A stretch of 64,000 bases of DNA, taken from positions 1,833,501 through 1,897,500 of the forward strand of contig NZ_CP110854.1 in NCBI RefSeq assembly GCF_027594745.1. Direction: 5' to 3'. Made by a program: the position numbers and the translations under genes. Origin of the DNA: Saprospira grandis. Its GTDB lineage: Bacteria > Bacteroidota > Bacteroidia > Chitinophagales > Saprospiraceae. Positions 58,480 to 64,000 of the stretch are shown here, one piece after another (the stretch's first letter is position 1; each line of letters starts with the position of its first letter). The notes beneath the pieces are model-generated. The model ran no database searches and had not been told where the DNA came from. It saw only the letters and a list, made by a program, of their open reading frames with translations.

Positions 58480-59453
58480 AACCAGTTTCGGCGGCGCATA
58501 AAATAGATCAAAAAGGCGGTAATAATCAGCATCAGGCCAAGTAAGGCGGGATAGCCCCAAGGCCATTTGGTTTCGGGCATATGGTCGAAATTCATCCCAT
58601 AAATGCCGGCTAAAAAAGTGAGTGGAATAAAGAGGGCCGAGATGATGGTCAGGGTTTTCATGATCTGATTCATGTCATTGCTCAGCTGTGCGTTATGTAA
58701 ATCCATCAGGTCCTTGAGCATTTCGCGCAAATTATCGAAGGCTGAAAGTTGATATTGGAGATGGTCTTGGATATCGTTGAGATAAGTAAAGCTCGACTTA
58801 TGAAAAAAGCTGGTCCCTTCCGATTTGATGCGATTGAGCAGCTCTCGCAGGGGCCAAATCAGGCTACGGATGCGGTTCAGTTGCTTTTTGAGGCGCATAA
58901 TTTCCTGAATCACGCCTTTATTATCAATAGCTTGATCGAGCAGGCGGATTTCCAGTTCTACAATTTCTTGTCGGATATCTTCTAGGCAAAATCCGTAATG
59001 GTCCACCACCACATCAATCAGGCGGGTAAACAGATAATCTAGGCGGCGTTTTCTGAGGAAGCCCTTATTATTAAAAATGCGATCTCGGATATCTTCGAAC
59101 ACATCGCCGGGTCGTTCTTGAAAAGAGAGCAGAGCTTCTTTTTTCAGGACAAAAGAGAGGTGTTCCACCTCTAATTTTTTTGCTTCATTGAGGCTAAGCA
59201 TCTTGAGGCTTAGAAAGAGATAATCCTCAAAGGCCTCAATTTTTGGCAGGTCCTCGGTGGCGCAAATATCCTCTTGTGTCAGGTGGTGCAAGTTAAAAAA
59301 CTGGGCCAATTGGCCCAGGTCTTTATCTTGGGGAACGTTAATATTCAGCCACTTTTGGGCTTCGGTAAATTCGGGCAGACAGCCTTCTAATTCGGCAATT
59401 CGGAGTTCTTTTCGGTCGGCTTGGCCGGCATTATAGGCAATCAGGTCGAGCAT
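58476..59453 (-). CDS. corA: CorA-family magnesium/cobalt transporter
   Basis: CorA forms a pentameric inner-membrane channel for Mg2+. The 325-residue protein has a large cytoplasmic N-terminal domain and two C-terminal membrane helices. The signature GMN lies in GIYGMNFDHMPE near residue 285, followed by the second helix and a basic C-terminus (MRRRNWF). Co2+ or other divalent ions are possible. It is downstream of an acyltransferase with a 5-bp gap. Confidence 0.95.
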   Translation of the reverse strand: MLDLIAYNAGQADRKELRIAELEGCLPEFTEAQKWLNINVPQDKDLGQLAQFFNLHHLTQEDICATEDLPKIEAFEDYLFLSLKMLSLNEAKKLEVEHLSFVLKKEALLSFQERPGDVFEDIRDRIFNNKGFLRKRRLDYLFTRLIDVVVDHYGFCLEDIRQEIVELEIRLLDQAIDNKGVIQEIMRLKKQLNRIRSLIWPLRELLNRIKSEGTSFFHKSSFTYLNDIQDHLQYQLSAFDNLREMLKDLMDLHNAQLSNDMNQIMKTLTIISALFIPLTFLAGIYGMNFDHMPETKWPWGYPALLGLMLIITAFLIYFMRRRNWF

Positions 59454-59458
59454 ATGCT

Positions 59459-60355
59459 TTACTTTAGGGTACGGGCCAATTTTTTGGCTTGCTTAGGCTT
59501 TCTAAATTGGCTGTAGATCGGATCTTCCTTTAGCTTCCAAGTTTCCTGATAGAGAAAATCGAGCATTTGGTCGGCCTTACCTTGGGCCTTGATGGTCTCG
59601 TAGGCAATGGGGTCGCCGATACTGATGCCAATATGTCGGCCCATTTTATTTCGGACCTCATGCAATAGTAGGCTAAGGCGAAGATTTTGGTTAATTTGGC
59701 TAGCGAGTTGAAACAGCCGGCTATTTTGGCCATGAAAAAAGAGCGGGACAACCGTAGCCTTAGATCGTTGGACCAATTTAAGCACAAAGCGCTTCCATTC
59801 CAAATCTTCGGCTTGGCCAAAGGGTTTTTTGGCGGTGGCTACGCCTCCGGAGGGAAAAATGGCAATGGCTTGGCCTTGGGCCAGTCGTTCGAGCGTTTCT
59901 TTTCGGGTATTGATAATGGTCTGCAGGGCCTCTTTGGTCTCTCGAAAATCAATGGGCAAAAAATAGGGCTCAAACATTTCTTCTCGGCAGAGCACTTCAT
60001 TGACTAGAATGCCAAATTCGGGTCGAATTTTGGAGGCGATTAGGCCCAGCAACAGGCCGTCAATCACGCCAAAGGGGTGGTTGGCCACAATCACCAATGG
60101 CCCCTCTTGAGGGATTTTTTCCAATTGAGCCTGATCAAAATGCGGATACACCTCCAATTTGTCTAGGGCAATTTGCCAAATAGACTGAGGGGTCAGCTCC
60201 ATTTGTTTCATTTCAGTATACAGCTTTTCAATTCGAGGGCGGCCCGTTAGGCGCTCGATACCTCGAATCAGCAGCTGTTTCATTTTGGGGTCGGTTTCAT
60301 GGGCATAGCTCAATCTAGACTTGGCCATATCCCGATTAAAATCTGGAGATTCCAT
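59459..60355 (-). CDS. PlsC-like acyltransferase
   Basis: The 298-residue protein carries NHPFGVIDG near residue 90, a variant of the acyltransferase H-x4-D motif (here five residues between His and Asp), and FPSGGVATAKKPFGQAEDLEW, a second conserved block. The NHPFG-xx-DG form is common in Bacteroidota acyltransferases related to ornithine-lipid and lysophospholipid synthesis. Acyl-ACP or acyl-CoA is the likely donor. There is no obvious membrane segment. It is the first gene of a pair with corA. Confidence 0.82.
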   Translation of the reverse strand: MESPDFNRDMAKSRLSYAHETDPKMKQLLIRGIERLTGRPRIEKLYTEMKQMELTPQSIWQIALDKLEVYPHFDQAQLEKIPQEGPLVIVANHPFGVIDGLLLGLIASKIRPEFGILVNEVLCREEMFEPYFLPIDFRETKEALQTIINTRKETLERLAQGQAIAIFPSGGVATAKKPFGQAEDLEWKRFVLKLVQRSKATVVPLFFHGQNSRLFQLASQINQNLRLSLLLHEVRNKMGRHIGISIGDPIAYETIKAQGKADQMLDFLYQETWKLKEDPIYSQFRKPKQAKKLARTLK

Positions 60356-60433
60356 AACTTTATTTTTGGTCCATTCCTTCTAACCCAAACGGCTATAAAA
60401 ATAATTCCCTTTATCGCAATCAACGCTTAAATT

Positions 60434-61135
60434 ATGTACCGCAAACTATTCCTGCTCCTATTTTTGGGGCTAACATCTGGCGCTATTAGCGCACAATCCA
60501 AGAAAAAGGTCAAGCAGCTCAGCCAGCAGCTAGAGCAAACGAAAAAAAATTGGGTGGCTCCTTATTACAATCAGGCTGAAGAGCCGCCTTTGCCCATGGA
60601 AAGCTGGGTGCCAGAGTACGGCATTCGGGGCAAATATGCTTATAATGGCATCCAATTGAGCATTCCGTTTTTAGAGGCACTTTTGGGCGAAAAGCTCTTT
60701 TTATCGGGCCCGCATGAGGGCAATATAATGGATTGGGACAATGATGATTTTGGGCATTACAATCCTAAGTTTCTCAAAAAACTCAAGCAATATCTCAAGA
60801 AGTTGAGTAAGCAAAAAGATTTTGTGAGCAGTTATCAGCCTTTTTATGAGGCCAATTTGCAACAATTGGCCCGCAGTTATTACCGAGCCGAGCAACATTT
60901 GAAGCGGCAGCCCGAGCTCATTGAGGCGGGGCAAAAACTAGATGCCGAGGAGCGACAAGAATTTTTCAGAGCTTATTCTGAGCAAGAAGAGGCAGCTGGT
61001 TATATTTGGTATGAGGCCAATACTTGCGCCAATTTCTGGCTACGTCGACATACAGACGGCAGCGCCGATGAATTTTCTGATTTGTTGGACCTCTTACTCT
61101 CTACTTTTGATGCTTCTTTTTTGAAGAATAATTAG
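60434..61135 (+). CDS. Secreted protein of unknown function
   Basis: The 233-residue protein has a cleavable signal peptide (LFLLLFLGLTSGAISAQ). The mature part has a lysine-rich helix, a central WVPEYGIRGKYAYNGIQL segment and an acidic, helical C-terminus. No catalytic motif and no lipobox are visible, so it is probably periplasmic. The family is not recognised. It lies alone between a minus-strand gene and element 21. Confidence 0.72.
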   Translation: MYRKLFLLLFLGLTSGAISAQSKKKVKQLSQQLEQTKKNWVAPYYNQAEEPPLPMESWVPEYGIRGKYAYNGIQLSIPFLEALLGEKLFLSGPHEGNIMDWDNDDFGHYNPKFLKKLKQYLKKLSKQKDFVSSYQPFYEANLQQLARSYYRAEQHLKRQPELIEAGQKLDAEERQEFFRAYSEQEEAAGYIWYEANTCANFWLRRHTDGSADEFSDLLDLLLSTFDASFLKNN

Positions 61136-61142
61136 TTTTTTT

Positions 61143-61265
61143 GGGGCTGCCCCGCCTAAAGGCGGGTCGCTATGCTGCGGGGCTCGCTCTCTGCTCGGCC
61201 CTGCAGGCAGGCTTCGCCTGCCTTTGGTCTGGCCCTTCCGGCCACCCACTCCGCAGCGCTCAGCC
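61143..61265 (+). repeat. Intergenic structured element 21, A/B hybrid
   Basis: The outer closing stem is type B (GGCTG/CAGCC), but inner sequences GTCGCTATGCTGCGG and CCGCAGCGCT are type A-like. The first hairpin is CCCGCC/GGCGGG, the variable stem GGCAGGC/GCCTGCC. It starts 8 bp after the preceding stop codon behind eight T, with no other terminator present. Confidence 0.8.
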
Positions 61266-61309
61266 ATGGGCCAGCGCAGGGCTTTACTTTTTCAATATAG
61301 ACTAGCAAG

Positions 61310-61675
61310 ATGCACTATCTATGGATTTTTCTGGGGGGTGGTTTGGGCAGTATGGCCCGCTTTGCCCTTAGTCAATATTTACCGCCAGCTCAGGGCTGGC
61401 CTTGGGGAACCCTAGCGGCTAATTTGGCCGCTTGTTTTTTGTTGGGCCTCTTTGGGGCTTACTTTGAGCAAAAGGGCGGACCAATGGCCTATAAGTTACT
61501 TTTGGCTACGGGCTTTTGTGGAGGCTTTAGCACCTTTTCGACCTTTGGGCAGGAGTTATTTCAGCTATTGCGGGCCCAAGCCCATGCTATGGCCTTAGGC
61601 TATTTATTGGCTAGTGTAATTCTAGGTATTTTGGCCATGGCTTTGGGCTATTATAGCTTGGCTAAAGGGTTTTAA
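61310..61675 (+). CDS. crcB: Fluoride channel CrcB (Fluc)
   Basis: CrcB forms a dual-topology dimer in the inner membrane that exports fluoride. The 121-residue protein has four membrane helices with GGGLGSMARF near residue 10, the conserved Asn in LAANLAACFLLG, and GFCGGFSTFSTFGQE, including the fluoride-coordinating Phe box. I looked for a fluoride riboswitch upstream and saw none. The 3' end overlaps the convergent acetyltransferase gene by 14 bp. Confidence 0.93.
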   Translation: MHYLWIFLGGGLGSMARFALSQYLPPAQGWPWGTLAANLAACFLLGLFGAYFEQKGGPMAYKLLLATGFCGGFSTFSTFGQELFQLLRAQAHAMALGYLLASVILGILAMALGYYSLAKGF

Positions 61676-62123
61676 ATTCCAGTAGCATTTCAGTATGTGG
61701 AATATCGTCTTCTAGGTATTCTTTGCCTGTAGATTGGAAGCCTAGGCGGGCATAAAAATGGACCAAATGGCTTTGGGCCGAAATCCGAATAGCTGTTTGG
61801 GGATATAATTTTTGACAGGCAGAAATGGCGGCTTGCATTAGGGCGGGCCCTTGGCCTTTTCCACGAATTTTAGCGCTGCTAATCACTCGGCCAATTGAGG
61901 CATCTTCAGGATAAGAGCTAGCTGCGGGCAAAATGCGGGCATAGGCTTGTAGTTCGCCTTGGGCATCTAGGCCAAGAAGATGATGACCCAACTGGTCCTT
62001 GCCATCTAAATCGAGGTAGGGACAATTTTGTTCTACCACAAAAACGGCTTGGCGCAATTGGGCCAGAGCATAAAACTCTTGCAGGCTTAGCTCCGAGAAG
62101 GCTTTCAATTTAAAACTTAGCAT
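61662..62123 (-). CDS. GNAT acetyltransferase, ElaA-like
   Basis: The 153-residue protein has FYALAQLRQAVFVVEQNCPYLDLDGKD at the N-terminus, a typical ElaA feature, and the acetyl-CoA motif GRVISSAKIRGKGQGPALM in the middle. The substrate is unknown. The start MLSFKLKAFSEL is chosen over an upstream frame; it lies just after the rsmG stop codon, so translation is probably coupled. It is the last gene of the META lipoprotein / rsmG unit. Confidence 0.88.
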   Translation of the reverse strand: MLSFKLKAFSELSLQEFYALAQLRQAVFVVEQNCPYLDLDGKDQLGHHLLGLDAQGELQAYARILPAASSYPEDASIGRVISSAKIRGKGQGPALMQAAISACQKLYPQTAIRISAQSHLVHFYARLGFQSTGKEYLEDDIPHTEMLLEFKTL

Positions 62124-62124
62124 A

Positions 62125-62757
62125 TTAGGGCGCTTGAATGTAGGCCAAACACTTGGTTTCAAAAAACTCTTCCTCAAAAAACTCCTTCATCGGAAAAATC
62201 TCCCCATAATAATCGGGGCCGAGGCTATCGAGTTCTTCTTGCATATTGGTTAGCCCTTTATAGGCCCAGATGCCATTAGGAAAAGAGTGATTCCCCTTAG
62301 CCTTAACCAATTTGCGGGTCCAAGCGGCCAGTTTGGGCGCTTTGGCCACGGCTCTAGTCACTACAAAATCGAAGCGTTGCTTCAATTTTTCGACACGGCC
62401 AGCTTCTGCTTTTACGTTTTTGAGGCCAAGGGCTTGGCTCACTTCAGTCACCACCTTAATCTTTTTGGCAATAGAATCCACCAACATAAAATTGGTTTCT
62501 GGATAGAGGATAGCCAAGGGAATACCTGGAAATCCACCACCGCAGCCAAGGTCCAACACCTGAGCGCCAGCTTTTAGGGGCATCACCTTATCGAGGGCCA
62601 GGCTATGCAAAACATGATGAATATAAAGATTGTCGATATCCTTTCTAGAAATGACATTGATTTGGGCGTTCCACTCTCTATACAAAGCGTCTAATTGGGC
62701 AAATTGCTCCAGTTGTTGAGCGCTAAGATTTGGGAAATAATGTTGTATGCGTTCCAT
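62125..62757 (-). CDS. rsmG: 16S rRNA (guanine527-N7)-methyltransferase
   Basis: RsmG methylates G527 in the 530 loop of 16S rRNA. The 210-residue protein has the SAM-binding VLDLGCGGGFPGIPLAI, VDSIAKKIKVVTEV and VVTRAVAKAPKL motifs, and the WNAQINVISRKD start region. It follows the META lipoprotein by 5 bp and precedes the GNAT gene by 1 bp. Confidence 0.95.
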   Translation of the reverse strand: MERIQHYFPNLSAQQLEQFAQLDALYREWNAQINVISRKDIDNLYIHHVLHSLALDKVMPLKAGAQVLDLGCGGGFPGIPLAILYPETNFMLVDSIAKKIKVVTEVSQALGLKNVKAEAGRVEKLKQRFDFVVTRAVAKAPKLAAWTRKLVKAKGNHSFPNGIWAYKGLTNMQEELDSLGPDYYGEIFPMKEFFEEEFFETKCLAYIQAP

Positions 62758-62762
62758 GATTC

Positions 62763-63512
62763 TTAATAAAAATAAACTGCTTCAAAACGGGCTTGAGGGG
62801 CCATTTTTGCCTTTTGTAGGCTAAGTTTGTCTCCAGAAATACTGTAATTATCTACGCTGCCAAGGACCTTGAGAAACTCTTGCTCCTTGCCCAAGTTGGG
62901 GCAGGCCATTTTGGTACTCATCAGGCCTGTAAACTGAATGCGTTTTTGTTCTTCTTGCAATTTATAATTGCCCGAAACGCTGTTGCAGCCGCCATGCGCT
63001 TGGAGTTGGCCATTAGCTTTTAGGATAAAGTGCATTTCTCTGCAAGCGCCCTCGGTAGTCTTTATAGCTTGGCCATTCAGCTCCACCAATTTCCAATATT
63101 TATTTAGCGGGCTTTCTGCTGGGCGTTTGAGCAAATAGCGTTCGGCTAGTTCTCCTTCAATCGGCTTCCCTTTTAGGTCCAATTGGCGCAAAGCGCCTTC
63201 TTCTACTTTATATTGGTTAGGTTTTTCTTTGCCTTCTAGGGTAATTTGCTGGCCCTTTTTCCCCCACTTTAGTTTTCCGCTTTCGGTATAGACCGAGTCT
63301 GAGCGATCTTGATAGCGATAGCGGAGGGTATAGCTCCCATCTTCTTTTAATTCCAAGTCCGTCTGGATGCCTGGACAATCGGCAGAGGGCAAATTTCCTT
63401 GGTATCGGCCGGCCCAATCGAGGGCATTTTGGCTATTATCGGCTATATTTTTTTGGTTTTTGCAGGCGGTCAGGCTCAGGCAGAATAACAATAGCGGGAG
63501 GTAGTACTTCAT
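62763..63512 (-). CDS. Lipoprotein with NlpE-like and META domains
   Basis: The 249-residue protein has a lipobox (LLFCLSLTAC, Cys17). An NlpE N-terminal-like domain (WAGRYQGNLPSADCPGIQTDLEL, about 34-135) is followed by a META domain (NKYWKLVELNGQAI, HFILKANGQLQAHGGCNSVSGNYKL, about 137-240). NlpE-type proteins sense envelope or copper stress in other bacteria; META domains occur in HslJ-like heat-shock and resistance proteins. The exact role is unknown. It leads a unit with rsmG and the acetyltransferase. Confidence 0.87.
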   Translation of the reverse strand: MKYYLPLLLFCLSLTACKNQKNIADNSQNALDWAGRYQGNLPSADCPGIQTDLELKEDGSYTLRYRYQDRSDSVYTESGKLKWGKKGQQITLEGKEKPNQYKVEEGALRQLDLKGKPIEGELAERYLLKRPAESPLNKYWKLVELNGQAIKTTEGACREMHFILKANGQLQAHGGCNSVSGNYKLQEEQKRIQFTGLMSTKMACPNLGKEQEFLKVLGSVDNYSISGDKLSLQKAKMAPQARFEAVYFY

Positions 63513-63609
63513 CGGTCCATTTTTTTTGCTAAGATAGCTAAAGTTTTTCGAGTCGTTTTCCCAAATCGCTTCAAAATCAAGAATGTACTATTTCTGCTGC
63601 TGTTATTTT

Positions 63610-63744
63610 GGGGCTGCCCCGCCCTGCGGGCGGGTCGGGCTGTGTCGCAGCTCGCAGGTCTGCTCGGCCCTGCAGGCTTTTTCGCTTCGCTACAAAAGCC
63701 TTGGGTCTGCCGCCTGCGGCGGCCCTGCTGTCCATCCCTCAGCC
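63610..63744 (+). repeat. Intergenic structured element 22, type B
   Basis: Ends GGGGCTGCCCCGCCC and ATCCCTCAGCC. Hairpins are CCCGCC/GGGCGG with a CTGC loop, GGCTTTT/AAAAGCC and GCCGCCTGCGGCGGC. A GGCGGCAAGCCGCC and CCCCTGCGGGG hairpin tail runs to about 63795. It lies between the META lipoprotein start and the rrn terminator. Confidence 0.85.
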
Positions 63745-63812
63745 GTCCTCGCTTCGCTCCTCTTTGGCGGCAAGCCGCCAGCCCCTGCGGGGCCTTGCGC
63801 TCTCTTTGGGGC

Positions 63813-63846
63813 AAAAAAAAAGCCCGTACATTGCTGTACAGGCTTT
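63813..63846 (-). terminator. Terminator of the rRNA operon
   Basis: On the minus strand AAAGCCTGTACA (63835-63846) pairs with TGTACGGGCTTT (63819-63830), with one wobble, and a run of T follows. It lies 9 bp after the 5S gene. Confidence 0.85.
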
Positions 63847-63854
63847 ATAGATTA

Positions 63855-63963
63855 GGTTGGCGGTGACCTACTCTCCCACTTTCGTAGTACCATCGGCGCT
63901 GAGGGGCTTAACTGCTCTGTTCGGAATGGGAAAAGGTGTCTCCCCCTCGCTATGACCACCATT
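63855..63963 (-). rRNA. rrf: 5S ribosomal RNA
   Basis: On the minus strand the sequence starts TGGTGGTCATAGCGAGGGGG and ends GTAGGTCACCGCCAACC. It contains the conserved CCCATTCCGAACAGAGCAGTTAAG. The ends pair (GGTGG...CCGCC) as in all 5S rRNAs. Length is about 109 nt. It is the last gene of an rrn operon whose 23S would lie beyond the right edge; the 37 bases to the edge look like the 23S-5S spacer. Confidence 0.97.
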
Positions 63964-64000
63964 AAATCTTTGTCTATCCCTTTGGATAAACTCTATATCG

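Noticed and set aside
61266..61309. Fluoride riboswitch upstream of crcB
   Set aside because: The short gap between element 21 and crcB has none of the conserved fluoride aptamer sequence.
336..63744. Structured elements as ordinary Rho-independent terminators
   Set aside because: Many sit behind separate, better terminators or in front of promoters in either orientation, and their conserved single-stranded parts are not explained by termination. A secondary termination role is still possible for elements 17 and 21.

Overview
The window looks like a chromosome segment of a free-living Bacteroidota, most likely a Saprospira-type marine gliding bacterium. The clues are a TonB receptor / type IX-secreted protein / PorV-like trio, lipoproteins with short lipoboxes, Bacteroidota-type -7 boxes (TAnnTTTG), a long SecA with a SEC-C tail, an IcmF-type acyl-CoA mutase and a fused branched-chain 2-oxoacid dehydrogenase E1. 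The genus is an inference; the phylum is well supported. Most genes lie on the minus strand, and the window ends in the 5S rRNA of a minus-strand rrn operon.

Layout: 0-5 kb holds a clipped membrane protein, two small proteins and secA. 5-9.5 kb holds an AraC regulator divergent from an aldehyde dehydrogenase and its DUF779 partner, then an Rpn-type nuclease. 9.7-15.2 kb holds a surface lipoprotein with prfC, a small lipoprotein and a coiled-coil protein. 15.3-16 kb is non-coding, with a 41-bp tandem array. 16-19.4 kb is icmF, split by an in-frame amber codon. 19.6-29.5 kb holds a UDP-sugar epimerase, valS, a TPR protein, a peptidoglycan-binding protein, an LpxD-like acyltransferase and a Nudix protein. 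29.5-31.7 kb is an AT-rich island with a Fic protein and a zinc/HNH-like protein. 31.7-49.3 kb holds mnmE, a membrane glycosyltransferase-like protein, the PorV-like / T9SS protein / TonB receptor cluster (the T9SS gene is frameshifted), a 2-hydroxyacid dehydrogenase, rsmA and a WbpE-like aminotransferase. 49.8-63.5 kb holds a glucosaminidase, a YbjN-like protein, the fused E1, proline dehydrogenase, alanine dehydrogenase with lptB, a phosphodiesterase, an acyltransferase with corA, crcB, and a META lipoprotein / rsmG / GNAT operon.

The most striking content is between the genes. At least 22 intergenic gaps hold a GC-rich element of about 115-135 bp (one about 200 bp) that I read as one structured family. 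Its two ends pair with each other, three internal hairpins differ completely in sequence between copies yet always stay complementary, and short single-stranded segments are conserved. Two subfamilies (A: GGCCT...AGGCC; B: GGCTG...CAGCC) change both sides of the closing stem together. This covariation points to selection on, or mobilisation through, a folded RNA or single-stranded DNA. Elements often directly abut the T-tract of a terminator. Some contain or adjoin further modules. No CRISPR array, complete transposon, prophage or tRNA was found.
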